DNA from: Litorimonas sp947503715
GTDB lineage: Bacteria; Pseudomonadota; Alphaproteobacteria; Caulobacterales; Maricaulaceae
Direction of reading: 5' to 3'
Length of the DNA stretch: 64,000 nt
Assembly (NCBI RefSeq): GCF_050271975.1
Contig: NZ_CP189850.1
Coordinates: forward strand, 558,001-622,000
Shown here: positions 8,652-17,533 of the stretch, piece after piece
Layout: each line of letters starts with the position of its first letter
How positions within the stretch are numbered: the first letter of the stretch is position 1
Translations under genes and position numbers: made by a program
Notes under the pieces: generated by a model
What the model was told of the DNA's origin: nothing
What the model saw: the letters and a program-made list of their open reading frames with translations, nothing else
Database searches by the model: none

Positions 8652-9476
8652 CTATTGATAAATGCGGACATAATCCACGGACATTGTTGCCGGAAAGATT
8701 TCAGGATCAATACCTTCGCGTCCGCCCCAATCCCCGCCAACGGCGACATTCAATAACAGGTGAAAAGGCTGGTCAAAGGGCCAACTGCCCGGGCCCGCAC
8801 CATCATTCAGGTAGGTGAAATAAGGCGTATCATCGAGACTGACAGTGATCGCGTCCGCCGTCCAATCCAGCCTGTGCGTGTGAAAGCGGTCACAAGCGCC
8901 GGGTTGGTCGATTTTTGCGCCGACCTCTGTACCTTGGGCGTGATTGTAATCGCGGGTGTGGACGGTGGCGTGAAATGTGTCGGGCTGAAATCCGACATAT
9001 TCCATGATATCGATTTCGCCGCCATCGGGCCATTTTCCCCCCGCTTCCGGCAACATCCAAACTGCGGGCCAGAGACCCGTTCCACACGGCACCTTCACGC
9101 GCGCTTCAACCCGGCCATATTGCCAAGCGGCGAGACCTTTTGTGTGGAGCCGCGCAGATGTGTAGGTCTGCCCCCCATCATCCGATGCCCCGGATGGGCG
9201 CTCTTGGCGTATGTCGATATGTAACTGGCCGTCCTCAACCCGCACATTGTCAGGCCCGTAATATTGGCGTTCATTATTATACCAACCCGCACGATTTCGG
9301 TGTTGATCAAACGCCCAACGGGTCCGGTCCAAACGGTCCCCCTCAAACTCGTCCGCCCAGACAAGGGAAAGCTCGGAAGATGTTTCAAGGTTCGGGAGTG
9401 GGACCTGAGTTGCAGCGCACCCTGACAAGATCACCCCGCAGAGCAGAAACGGACTCACATAAAAATATTTTGGCAC
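8652..9476 (-). CDS. GH16 family beta-glucanase lipoprotein (laminarinase-like)
   Basis: Secreted glycoside hydrolase family 16 enzyme, probably cutting beta-1,3-glucans such as laminarin. It carries a lipoprotein signal with lipobox LSGC (Cys20), so it is probably anchored in the outer membrane. The GH16 catalytic signature EIDIME is at residues 154-159, with the nucleophile and acid/base glutamates at its two ends. Aromatic substrate-site residues surround it (WPAVWMLPE before, MEYVG after). The C-terminus MSVDYVRIYQ is typical of the fold. This fits a marine organism that uses algal polysaccharide. Substrate is inferred from family. Confidence 0.9.
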   Translation of the reverse strand: MPKYFYVSPFLLCGVILSGCAATQVPLPNLETSSELSLVWADEFEGDRLDRTRWAFDQHRNRAGWYNNERQYYGPDNVRVEDGQLHIDIRQERPSGASDDGGQTYTSARLHTKGLAAWQYGRVEARVKVPCGTGLWPAVWMLPEAGGKWPDGGEIDIMEYVGFQPDTFHATVHTRDYNHAQGTEVGAKIDQPGACDRFHTHRLDWTADAITVSLDDTPYFTYLNDGAGPGSWPFDQPFHLLLNVAVGGDWGGREGIDPEIFPATMSVDYVRIYQ

Positions 9477-9559
9477 CGTGCATTTATCCCTATCCGTGAT
9501 ATTATTCAGGACACGCTATAAGATGAGCGATAGGGTGCAAGAGAAAGAGGGCCGCTATA

Positions 9560-10849
9560 ATGAATTCTGATGTGATGGAAGCCCGCCTCCGCGAGGCGCT
9601 GGAACAGGTATTGATCTGGGTGCAAAGCCCGGCTTTTCTGGCCCAGGTTGGCGCAGTCATTGCTGCTCTCATCCTCGCGCCTCTGCTGGCTAGGTTTATC
9701 CGGAAAGGCATTTTCCTGTTTCGGGACGCGCCTGCGGAAGATGCCAAATTGCTGCCGGCGCGGCAGATCATTTTTAAGGCTGGGAATTTCCTGCGCGCCG
9801 TCATGCTTGTCGGCCTTCTGGCAATATTTGCCGCCATCTTGAAAGCCGTCCCAATGTTGGGGCAGGACTGGCTCGTGAAGCTGGCGCAGAGCTTAGCGCT
9901 CGTTTTCCTGATTTACCGTGCGATCAAAACATTTGTGGCGGATCCGTTATTCCAAAAGCTGGCGACCTGGACCCTCATACCGCTCGGTCTTATCATGGTA
10001 TTGGGTTATGGCGATGACCTCTCCGCCTTCCTCAGCGGGACGACTGTCTTTAAAATGGGTGAGGCGGACATCACGCTGATGAGCTTGATCCGGCTCGGTA
10101 TTTTTGGCGCACTGTTTTTCTGGCTGGGCGGAATTTCCAATACACGCGGGCAAGCTGCCATTCGCGGGCAAGAAAGCTTGGATAGCGGCGTTCGGGAAAT
10201 CGTTGCCAAACTGTTCCAGATTATCCTCTTTGCGGTCCTGACAGTTCTGGTTCTGGGCGCAGCTGGGATTCCCCTTTCAGGGTTAGTCGTTGTCTTCTCG
10301 GCCGTCGCCTTGGGCATTGGCTTTGGCCTTCAACCCATCGCCGCGAATTTTGTGTCCGGCCTCATCATCTTATTTGACCGCTCTGTGCGCGTCGGCGACT
10401 TTGTTGTTCTACCGGATGGGCAGGAAGGCTTCGTCGAAGCTATCAATATGCGCAACACCGTTGTCGAAACGACGGACGGCAAAGACATTATGGTGCCAAA
10501 CACAAAGTTCACGGAAGAGGCTTATGAGAACTGGACCCATAAGGACCCACGTCAGCGTTATGAAGTTCACTTCATGGTCTCTTATACGACCGATTTAGAT
10601 GCGCTCGAAGACATGCTCATCCCAGAAGTTCTGAAGCACCCGCAAGTTCTACGAGAGCCTGAAATGCCGGACCTTGAGTTCCGCAGCTTTGGTGAAAACG
10701 GCGTCAATATGGCGATTGAGTTTTGGTGTGAAGGAGTCGATGACGGCCCGAATAAATTCACGAGCGATGTGAACTTTATCGTCTGGCGAACACTGCGCGA
10801 TAATGGTGTAGAAATACCGTTCCCGCAGCGTGTGGTTCATACGAAGTAG
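9560..10849 (+). CDS. MscS-family mechanosensitive channel, long form
   Basis: A 429-residue inner-membrane channel with about five to six N-terminal transmembrane segments. The MscS pore helix and beta domain run from about residue 235 to 330 (GLVVVFSAVALGIGFGLQPIAANFVSGL, then FDRSVRVGDFV and ETTDGKDIMVPN). A cytoplasmic alpha/beta vestibule ends in EIPFPQRVVHTK. It presumably releases solutes on hypo-osmotic shock. A second, shorter MscS gene lies at 45234 and shares the C-terminal EIPFPQRVV motif. Confidence 0.92.
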   Translation: MNSDVMEARLREALEQVLIWVQSPAFLAQVGAVIAALILAPLLARFIRKGIFLFRDAPAEDAKLLPARQIIFKAGNFLRAVMLVGLLAIFAAILKAVPMLGQDWLVKLAQSLALVFLIYRAIKTFVADPLFQKLATWTLIPLGLIMVLGYGDDLSAFLSGTTVFKMGEADITLMSLIRLGIFGALFFWLGGISNTRGQAAIRGQESLDSGVREIVAKLFQIILFAVLTVLVLGAAGIPLSGLVVVFSAVALGIGFGLQPIAANFVSGLIILFDRSVRVGDFVVLPDGQEGFVEAINMRNTVVETTDGKDIMVPNTKFTEEAYENWTHKDPRQRYEVHFMVSYTTDLDALEDMLIPEVLKHPQVLREPEMPDLEFRSFGENGVNMAIEFWCEGVDDGPNKFTSDVNFIVWRTLRDNGVEIPFPQRVVHTK

Positions 10850-10856
10850 GGCGATA

Positions 10857-12494
10857 TCATTGATCGGGCGAGCTATATCCCAGCATATCGCCCTCCGGAG
10901 TCATAACATATTCCTGCCCTTTAAAACTCAACAGTATGTAAGGCTCGCCTTCCCGTATAATGACATCATAACTGTCCATCTCTGGAACCTGAAGTTTAGT
11001 GCCATCCGTGCGATTGAACTGAAACTTGCCCTCACGCTTGGTCACGATATAATTTGCGACAACATCAACAGTCGATACATCCGTTAAGTTGACGGGAATG
11101 GCTTTACCGTCACTGTCGAAGAGAAATTTGGCTTCACCTTGTCGGGCCTCAAAAATCAAACCATCATCCAGCTCCACAGTTTTAATAAAGTCATACTTTT
11201 GCTCCAGAACCGTTTGTCCCAATGTGGATAGGAGGCCGTATTTTCCATTGGCTTGCGTTTTCAGGATCGTGACCTGTCCGGATTTTGTTTCAAACATTTC
11301 CAATCCCGGATAGACGAATTTCAGAAGGCTCTCGCCGTCATAGTCGAGCAGGCCGTATTTTTCTGTTTTTCTAAAATTCTGGCAGATCACCATCAAATTG
11401 TTCTGATAGGTGATCTTATCACATTCCGACGTCGAGAAAATTTCCTTACCGGATCTATCAATAACACCGACCTGTGTCCCCGACTTGAATCTGGCGCGTC
11501 CATCCGCGTCCAGTTCGACCATATCATAGCTTGGCGGGACTATGAATTTAAACTGTTTCGAAATGACGCCCGTTCCGTCCGGTGTCGAAGCAACAGCGCG
11601 GTCTTCCTTGAATTTACTGATGGAACTAAAACTTGTTCTGGAGGCAAGAGTTCCGTCCTCTTTGACGACCTGAAACAGGTTTTCAGCCACGGGGTCGGCT
11701 CTATATCTGTAACGAACGTTATCGATGACATGCTGTATTTTTTCAAAGGCTTCGGCCGCAATCAATTCCTCAATCGCGCCTTCAATCCCTGTGTCAGCCG
11801 GAATATCGATGCGCAGTTTTTCCTCTCCTGTCACGGAGACCAGACCAAATTCATCTCCATCCTTGAAAATCAGATCAGAAAAAACGGTCGGGAAGAAACC
11901 GAAAAACGTCTCCTCCGGCAGGTCAACTTTCGTCAGCGGAATAGTCGTATGATAGAGGTCAAATGCCGGAGCCGCCTCGAATGTTTCGCCCTCCACATCC
12001 ATCCAACTCTGATCGGATGTCGTGGGAACGGCGAGGATTGCTGCCCCTGGAACGGGCAGAACGCCTTTAATCCTGCTATCCAGCGCCGCGCGGTTCTGTC
12101 CTGAGCCATTGATGATATGATAGCCCGTACCGTCATGGCCGATCCAGACATCACCATCCGGATGATAAAAAAGCGTGATCCAATCAGGTGCAATATCATA
12201 TTTCCCGCCGGCATTGGTGACGCCGAATTTTCCATTCTGTTGCACGAGAAGACGTCCCGCAATCGGATCACCCATAAATTTGGTTTGCACGACAGCGTCA
12301 TATTCCGGCGCAAGCGCGATACCTCCCGCATCTGTTATTAGGCCGCACTGACCCGCACCGACGCAAAACGGGAAGAGGTCATTGCCGCTATATGCGTCAA
12401 CAAGTTTCGGTCCCGTTGGTGTACAGGCAGAGAGGGCCAATGCACCTAATCCCACCAAACCGGTAACTGCAAGAGAGACAAATGGCTTTCTCAT
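10857..12494 (-). CDS. WG-repeat lipoprotein
   Basis: A 545-residue lipoprotein (lipobox LSAC, Cys24) made largely of WG-type repeats. Units such as NGKFGVTNAGGKYDIAPDW, GEEFGLVSVTGEE-like, TQVGVIDRSGKEI and KYGLLSTLGQTVLEQKYD recur across residues 55-470. WG repeats form beta-propeller-like or solenoid folds of mostly unknown role. It overlaps the upstream lipoprotein gene by four bases (ATGA), so the two are translationally coupled and probably work together in the cell envelope. The precise function is unknown. Confidence 0.8.
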   Translation of the reverse strand: MRKPFVSLAVTGLVGLGALALSACTPTGPKLVDAYSGNDLFPFCVGAGQCGLITDAGGIALAPEYDAVVQTKFMGDPIAGRLLVQQNGKFGVTNAGGKYDIAPDWITLFYHPDGDVWIGHDGTGYHIINGSGQNRAALDSRIKGVLPVPGAAILAVPTTSDQSWMDVEGETFEAAPAFDLYHTTIPLTKVDLPEETFFGFFPTVFSDLIFKDGDEFGLVSVTGEEKLRIDIPADTGIEGAIEELIAAEAFEKIQHVIDNVRYRYRADPVAENLFQVVKEDGTLASRTSFSSISKFKEDRAVASTPDGTGVISKQFKFIVPPSYDMVELDADGRARFKSGTQVGVIDRSGKEIFSTSECDKITYQNNLMVICQNFRKTEKYGLLDYDGESLLKFVYPGLEMFETKSGQVTILKTQANGKYGLLSTLGQTVLEQKYDFIKTVELDDGLIFEARQGEAKFLFDSDGKAIPVNLTDVSTVDVVANYIVTKREGKFQFNRTDGTKLQVPEMDSYDVIIREGEPYILLSFKGQEYVMTPEGDMLGYSSPDQ

Positions 12495-13387
12495 TTGATC
12501 AGGCTTTCCAAAGAATATGTGTCAGTGGTTTTCGCACTTTGCAGTTTCGAGATGAAACCATGCGCGACTGTCATCGGCTCTGATACCTCTCCGTTCCAAT
12601 AGACAGGAATATCCGTCCGTTCAAAATCGTCGGCATGTGCGCGGAAATAGTCTGCATAAACATCTGGGTTGGTCAGGGCTGTATTGGGCTGCGTGGCCGT
12701 TTTCCATGCCGTAAAAGTTGGAATGTCCGTCCCGTCTTTTTTGGAGTAAGAGTAAAGCGCGTCATTTTTCAGTTCGACAAAATAAGCATTATGCGATTGG
12801 GCTGTCCCCGCCTTGGCGCAGCCATCGGTTGTGACGGTCATAAGGTATAAATTTGCAAAGAGATTGGCAAAGGCCAGCGCCTTGCCGTCAAAATCATAAC
12901 AATGGGACTGGCGGCTGAGTTCCATCGCCTCGTCAAGGTCGGGGTAAAACTCGGCCGGCGGCAGTTGGTCGAAATCTTCTGCGATCGAAGCAAGATTGCG
13001 TAACGTAATTAACTCCGGAAAGCCGACACTGAGCGCTGTGACATAAGCCATATTATCGGGAGTCATCTCTAAGGGTAAATCCTCCTCGTTCTGATCAGAT
13101 GCCCCAAAAAATTGGACCTGACGATGAGATTTGGATATTACGTCTTGCCTCTCAGCCATCGCCTCCGGGTAGGCCATCTTCAATACATCCGCGGAAATAT
13201 TGTGAACTTCATAACTCTCGCGCGTCAGATCCAACGGATAGACGGCTTCGGTTTGCGAGATCGGGGCGACAGAGAGACTGGCAAAACTTTCTAGACGGTC
13301 GTCATCACAGGCAACGAGCAGAAAAGCGGTCGCGGGTAAGCCCAAGGCCAGACCCCATCGCTTATAGTTTTTTGAGAGTTTCAACAT
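12491..13387 (-). CDS. lipoprotein of unknown function, partner of the WG-repeat lipoprotein
   Basis: A 298-residue lipoprotein with lipobox LVAC (Cys27) followed by Asp-Asp-Asp. Asp at +2 is the classic inner-membrane retention signal in enterobacteria; its meaning in this group is uncertain. No known domain was recognised. The mature part is acidic and has three Cys. The stop overlaps the start of the WG-repeat lipoprotein by four bases, so both are made from one message. Confidence 0.7.
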   Translation of the reverse strand: MLKLSKNYKRWGLALGLPATAFLLVACDDDRLESFASLSVAPISQTEAVYPLDLTRESYEVHNISADVLKMAYPEAMAERQDVISKSHRQVQFFGASDQNEEDLPLEMTPDNMAYVTALSVGFPELITLRNLASIAEDFDQLPPAEFYPDLDEAMELSRQSHCYDFDGKALAFANLFANLYLMTVTTDGCAKAGTAQSHNAYFVELKNDALYSYSKKDGTDIPTFTAWKTATQPNTALTNPDVYADYFRAHADDFERTDIPVYWNGEVSEPMTVAHGFISKLQSAKTTDTYSLESLIK

Positions 13388-13438
13388 GTCTACCCAACCT
13401 CCCCGAAGTTTGACGAAATATCGGTATTCAAGTTCGAC

Positions 13439-14677
13439 CTAGATTCCAAGTCTCGTTTCAATCGGCACGTAATCTTCATCATATCCAAAATAGCTGGGCG
13501 AAAAGACCTCTAGGCCTGCCTCCGTCCGCCAGAGGGGATCACATCGGAAACCGAGGATGGCAACCTCTTGACCCTCAATGAAATCAGGATTGTTAATACC
13601 GTCGGCTGTTGCTTTATCGATCATTGTAATGAGGTCGGGACAGGTTGCGATAGTCTTGCCGTTACGCTTGGCGACCAAGTGCTCATTTTTGTAATCGAGG
13701 TGGAGGGATTGACCCGCGTAAGGCCCGGTGCCCGCTACAATCACATCACCTTCCAAAAATCCATCCCCATCGGCCCAGTTTGACCTTCCGACGCGCCCTT
13801 CGAATAATTTATAGCCGTCACCTGCGACCCTTGCCGCCTCAATTGGGTCTATTCCGGCGGCTTTGGCCTCTCTTACGGCGCGCCCTATATCCATCGCGAG
13901 CGTTAAACTCCCCGTGACGAGCGTGCCCTTACGTTTTGCAATATCCCCGGTAATCGGCGCGTCGACGACGCCGATTATGCCGCTGGCAACAGACAGAGCT
14001 CGAAAAATATCCTCTCCGCGCGACGGCTGTCCCAGCTTGCCGACAATAACTTCATCCCCGAATTGCGTAGCACCCGCCGCCGGCGTTAAGGGATAGCCCG
14101 CAACGCGAACGGAATGCTGATTGATTTCAGGTGTGGCACGACCAACCGTATCCGCATCCAAAGCCGGCACACCCAGGCGCGCTGCAATAGAGAGGCCTTC
14201 CGCCAAACTCAGCGGACCGATCTCACCGAGAATGACGCCGGAAAATTTTGTTTCAAGGTGACGCTCAAGAAGCTCAAATGCCGCTTGGACGGGTTCGTCT
14301 ATACGGTCATCCAGCGCGTCGAGCGTTTTGGACATCTCCGTTCCCGGTGCAATACTGCCCAGGCCATAAGGACAGGCAACACGGTCAGTGTCAGATAATT
14401 CATCCACAGTGATTGATTTGAAAATATGTCCTGAGGCGAGGTCGCCGGCAATTAAATCTCGCGCCTCTTGCAGTCCACCGCCCCCGCCGCAACCGAGATA
14501 GGAACTGCCAGTCAGCGCATCTTCCAACATCTCTTGCGTTAGGCGTGTTCCGGCTGACCGACTTGTTGTTCTGCTTGTTTTTTTCTCAGACGATTGTGCA
14601 GTGGAGCTGGGTTGGCAGGCGGCCAAAGTTCCGGTCGCGACGGCCAAGCCCGCAATGAATTGTCGACGTATAATCAT
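13439..14677 (-). CDS. DUF917 / hydantoinase-like protein with Tat-lipoprotein signal
   Basis: A DUF917-family protein, distantly related to hydantoinase/oxoprolinase subunits. The N-terminal motif LTGSSYLGCGGGGG (after the leader) and the GEIGPLSLAEGL and PALDADTVGRATPE stretches are family marks. The start at 14677 is chosen because GAGGGAGAA lies just upstream and the protein then begins MIIRRQFIAGLAVATG, a twin-arginine leader ending in the lipobox LAAC (Cys21). The longer frame to 14725 only adds an unlikely extension. DUF917 proteins are usually cytosolic, so export of a folded, possibly metal-bound form is unusual. The activity is unknown. Confidence 0.8.
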   Translation of the reverse strand: MIIRRQFIAGLAVATGTLAACQPSSTAQSSEKKTSRTTSRSAGTRLTQEMLEDALTGSSYLGCGGGGGLQEARDLIAGDLASGHIFKSITVDELSDTDRVACPYGLGSIAPGTEMSKTLDALDDRIDEPVQAAFELLERHLETKFSGVILGEIGPLSLAEGLSIAARLGVPALDADTVGRATPEINQHSVRVAGYPLTPAAGATQFGDEVIVGKLGQPSRGEDIFRALSVASGIIGVVDAPITGDIAKRKGTLVTGSLTLAMDIGRAVREAKAAGIDPIEAARVAGDGYKLFEGRVGRSNWADGDGFLEGDVIVAGTGPYAGQSLHLDYKNEHLVAKRNGKTIATCPDLITMIDKATADGINNPDFIEGQEVAILGFRCDPLWRTEAGLEVFSPSYFGYDEDYVPIETRLGI

Positions 14678-14746
14678 AACGTTCTCCCTCAATAAACGGC
14701 TAAGGGGAGCGCAGCGTTTCGGCAAGCATCAAATTATATAACGGGC

Positions 14747-15049
14747 TTACTCATCTCCGTATATGGATCGGACCAAGGCATCGGCCGCATCATTGATCAA
14801 CTGGTCCTGTATCTCGCAGGATCTCATATGACCCGCCTCGCAGCCCGCCACAAAATATTTATGAGCCTCACTGCCAATAGCAATATTTTTGCCCAGCGCG
14901 AAACAGGCCGCTCCGCCCCCAACCTCACAGGCCGCCAGGTAACGGCCGTTTTGTTATTTTGGATCAATTGGTTTTGAACGCGGACTGCTGCCACAGCCAA
15001 TAAAGATAGATGCGACAGCGAGTAGAAGGGCCGTACAAACGTATTTCAT
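14747..15049 (-). pseudogene. small Cys-rich lipoprotein gene interrupted by an in-frame stop
   Basis: The frame starts at 15049 inside the SDR stop (ATGA overlap). It encodes a lipoprotein leader (MKYVCTALLLAVASIFIGC, lipobox IGC), reaches TAA at 14954-14956 (codon 32), and then continues in the same frame for 68 codons to TAA at 14747. The downstream part has paired-Cys repeat units (YLAACEVGGGAACFALG, HKYFVAGCEAGHMRSCEIQ) like Sel1/TPR-type small lipoproteins. Intact coding on both sides of a single stop suggests a fresh nonsense mutation, a base error, or recoding. No other frame in 14726-15045 is better. Confidence 0.6.
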
Positions 15050-15831
15050 CGTGGTGGCATGCGCGCACCGGCGTCTGTGCGGATATATTCACCGTTTATA
15101 TAGGCGTGCTCACACATAAAGAGCGCGACTTCACCGAACTCATGCGGTTGTCCGAAACGGTTGGGGAATTGAACATGGGCACGAAGGCTTTCTTTCACTT
15201 CCGGTTTCATCTGCTCATAAATCGGGGTTTCGTAAAAGCCGGGTAGGATTGTGTTTACACGGATGCCTTCACGCCCCAAATCCCGTGCCATGGGAAGCGC
15301 CATAGACAGGATGCCGCCTTTGGACGCAGCATAGGCGAGCTGCCCAATCTGACCGTCTTGCGCGGCGACAGAAGCTGTGTTGATGATAACACCGCGCTCC
15401 CCGTCCGGGTCAGTTGGTTCCAGGGCCATCATCGCGGCGGCGGATTTTGAGGCGCAGAGAAAGCTGCCGAACAGGTTGATGTCGATGACACGTTTATAGG
15501 CGGCGACATCATGGGCGACGATTTCGCCCGTATCGCGTTTGCGGCTGGCTGTTTTCATGCCAAGGCCGATGCCTGCGCAATTGATGAGAATGCGTTCCGT
15601 GCCATTTGCGGCGCGGACGAAACTAAAACCCGCATCAACGCTGGGCTCGTTTGAGACATTGACCTTGGCAAATGTTCCGCCGATTTCCTTCGCAACCAAC
15701 TCGCCACGCTCTTCATTCATATCGAAAATACCGACATTGACGCCTTTGGCGGCCAATGCGCGAGCTGTCGCCTCACCGAGACCGGATGCCCCGCCTGTGA
15801 CAATAGCTGAGATTGAGTTGGAGAGTTTCAT
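15046..15831 (-). CDS. short-chain dehydrogenase/reductase (3-hydroxyacyl-CoA dehydrogenase type 2-like)
   Basis: An NAD(P)-dependent oxidoreductase with a Rossmann fold, 261 aa. Cofactor motif TGGASGLG at about residues 12-19, INCAGIG for the NNAG position, catalytic Ser in TASVAA, and catalytic YAASK. Acidic FDMNEE after the second strand favours NAD. The overall pattern, including MALPMARDLGREGIRVNTILPG and the end with DAGARMPPR, is like the type-2 hydroxyacyl-CoA dehydrogenases of fatty-acid or branched-chain breakdown. It is divergent from the TetR gene and coupled to the small lipoprotein downstream. Confidence 0.88.
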   Translation of the reverse strand: MKLSNSISAIVTGGASGLGEATARALAAKGVNVGIFDMNEERGELVAKEIGGTFAKVNVSNEPSVDAGFSFVRAANGTERILINCAGIGLGMKTASRKRDTGEIVAHDVAAYKRVIDINLFGSFLCASKSAAAMMALEPTDPDGERGVIINTASVAAQDGQIGQLAYAASKGGILSMALPMARDLGREGIRVNTILPGFYETPIYEQMKPEVKESLRAHVQFPNRFGQPHEFGEVALFMCEHAYINGEYIRTDAGARMPPR

Positions 15832-15951
15832 GGGGAGGCCTCGTTGTGGAGTTCGTTTTTGATCTTGCGGTATGACGTGCCGATTTCATCCACCGATATC
15901 AAGCGTATTTCCTGAATAGCGCGGCAATAAACGTGCCAGAGCGAGTATAGA

Positions 15952-15963
15952 GTGATTACTCAC
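15952..15963. promoter_or_regulatory. palindrome GTGATTACTCAC, candidate TetR operator 1
   Basis: A GTGA-N4-TCAC dyad in the gap between the SDR start (15831) and the TetR start (16110). It shares ten or more bases with the perfect palindrome at 16056-16067, and the pair is what makes an operator role likely. The binding protein is inferred to be the adjacent TetR regulator. Confidence 0.45.
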
Positions 15964-16055
15964 ATATTGCACTCGAGGTGTTCCATTTCTTTTCGGCTGA
16001 AGCTTCGAGCGAAATCGATTTGACAAACTGAGTTTAAATATAGATTTGACTATAT

Positions 16056-16067
16056 GTGATTAATCAC
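16056..16067. promoter_or_regulatory. palindrome GTGATTAATCAC, candidate TetR operator 2
   Basis: A perfect 12-bp palindrome 42 bp before the TetR start. It sits in the 17-base spacer between TTGACT (16046-16051) and TACACG (16069-16074), a possible weak sigma-70 promoter, so binding would block transcription. Negative autoregulation is inferred. Confidence 0.5.
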
Positions 16068-16109
16068 TTACACGCTGGATGAAGCTACACCCAACCGTCC
16101 GGCAAAGGT

Positions 16110-16709
16110 ATGTCCCAAATGCGAGAGATTATCAGCGATGAGCGCGGCGTCACGGCCGCGCCCGGTACGGCCAAGGCCCGGATTGAACGCGCGGCCCTGA
16201 CCTTGTTCATTGAGAAATCGATTGAAGGCGTCTCGACCAAATCACTCGCGGCGCTGGCCGGCGTGAGTGAAGGTCTGCTCTACCGCCATTTCAAATCCAA
16301 AGATGATCTTGCGCGGACCCTCATGCTCGCAATTCACACGCGCCTGACAGACCTTGTGCGCAAACATGCGGATCAAAGCTTGGACGCCGCCGTATCCGAT
16401 ATTGTGCGCGATTATGCGGCGCTGGCCGATGAGGATTGGGCGCTTTTCGCCTATCACCTACTCTATATGCACCGTTTCCCGAACTTGACGGATGATAGCC
16501 CATTAAAGGCGGCAGCAGACCTCGTCGCGTTCAATCAGGGTGCGGGCCGACTGCCGAATAGTCTGCCGCCGGAAATCCTGGCCTCGATGGCGCTGGGTGT
16601 TGTGCTGCAAACGGCGCAGTCAAAAGTCGCGGGCGTTCTGGCCGGACCCTTATCTGATTATATTCCGAATTTTGAGCGGGCTGTGATGGCCGTTTTGGAG
16701 GATGCGTGA
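16110..16709 (+). CDS. TetR-family transcriptional regulator
   Basis: A 199-residue repressor-type protein. The N-terminal helix-turn-helix covers about residues 24-68 (RIERAALTLFIEKSIEGVSTKSLAALAGVSEGLLYRHFKSKDDL), a typical TetR pattern with the LYRHF signature. The C-terminal ligand-binding domain is divergent and its ligand unknown. Neighbouring SDR, acyltransferase and lysolipid transporter genes suggest an acyl-CoA or lipid signal. The 3' end overlaps the PlsC start, and two palindromes in the divergent promoter are likely operators. Confidence 0.9.
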   Translation: MSQMREIISDERGVTAAPGTAKARIERAALTLFIEKSIEGVSTKSLAALAGVSEGLLYRHFKSKDDLARTLMLAIHTRLTDLVRKHADQSLDAAVSDIVRDYAALADEDWALFAYHLLYMHRFPNLTDDSPLKAAADLVAFNQGAGRLPNSLPPEILASMALGVVLQTAQSKVAGVLAGPLSDYIPNFERAVMAVLEDA

Positions 16710-17524
16710 TGCGATCCTTAATTTTCAATATCTTCTCTTACAGCGTGACATTTATTTATGTCATCTCCTGCCTCCTCTTTTCCTTCATTCCCGGGCGCGG
16801 CGCGCTGATGGCGGCGCTACGGCGTTATACAAAGGTGATGGTCTGGGGCATGAAGCATATTGGCGGGATGAACATTCAGGTGTTGGGTCGGGAGAATATC
16901 CCGCAGGATGGCCCCGTTATCATCGCAGCAAAACACCAATCTTACGGCGATGGGTTTGTTATCTTCTCACAGTTCAAAGACCTGTCTTTCGTCACGGGCG
17001 ATCATCTGGAAAAGGTCTGGGGTCTGAAACGTATCCTGACGAAAATGAACGCCGTTATAATTGACAATTGCGGGGGCTCTGACAGCCAGAAAAAGATGGA
17101 GCGCGAGGCCGCGCGGGTGAAACGCGAAGGCCGCCGTCTCCTCATTTTTCCGGAAGGTCACCTGAGCCAGATCGGAACCCACCATAAATACCGCAAAGGC
17201 ATTTGGCACTTGCAACAGGATTTCGATTGTCCCGTCGTCCCCGTCGCCAATACGCTGGGCCAGCGCTGGAACCAGACAGATTGGAAAAAATATCCGGGCA
17301 AGGCCACGGTTGAATTTCTGGAACCGATCCCACCCGGCATGGAAAAAGATGATTTTATGAACCTCCTCCAGGACCGGATTGAGAGCCGTTCGATTGCGCT
17401 GTTAGAACTTGATGATCTCGGCGCGTTGAACCCGGACGATATTGGACAGCTTCGCGAAAACCACGTTGCGGAGGCCAAGAGACTGGCCAGAGAAAACGTA
17501 GACGCTGAAGCGGAAGCGGGATAG
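16709..17524 (+). CDS. plsC: 1-acylglycerol-3-phosphate acyltransferase (PlsC-like)
   Basis: Membrane acyltransferase that adds an acyl chain to a lysophospholipid or lysophosphatidate. Motif I KHQSYGD (HX4D) is near residues 73-79 and motif III FPEGHLS near residues 148-154. An N-terminal hydrophobic anchor covers residues 4-28. The ATG at 16709 overlaps the TetR stop as TGATG; a GTG three bases earlier is also open. The MFS gene follows after 9 bases, so a TetR-PlsC-transporter operon is likely. With the transporter it could re-acylate imported lysolipids. Confidence 0.9.
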   Translation: MRSLIFNIFSYSVTFIYVISCLLFSFIPGRGALMAALRRYTKVMVWGMKHIGGMNIQVLGRENIPQDGPVIIAAKHQSYGDGFVIFSQFKDLSFVTGDHLEKVWGLKRILTKMNAVIIDNCGGSDSQKKMEREAARVKREGRRLLIFPEGHLSQIGTHHKYRKGIWHLQQDFDCPVVPVANTLGQRWNQTDWKKYPGKATVEFLEPIPPGMEKDDFMNLLQDRIESRSIALLELDDLGALNPDDIGQLRENHVAEAKRLARENVDAEAEAG

Positions 17525-17533
17525 GCGAAGATC

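Noticed and set aside
11253..12104. 283-codon plus-strand frame
   Set aside because: Antisense to the WG-repeat lipoprotein, which has a proper signal and repeats.
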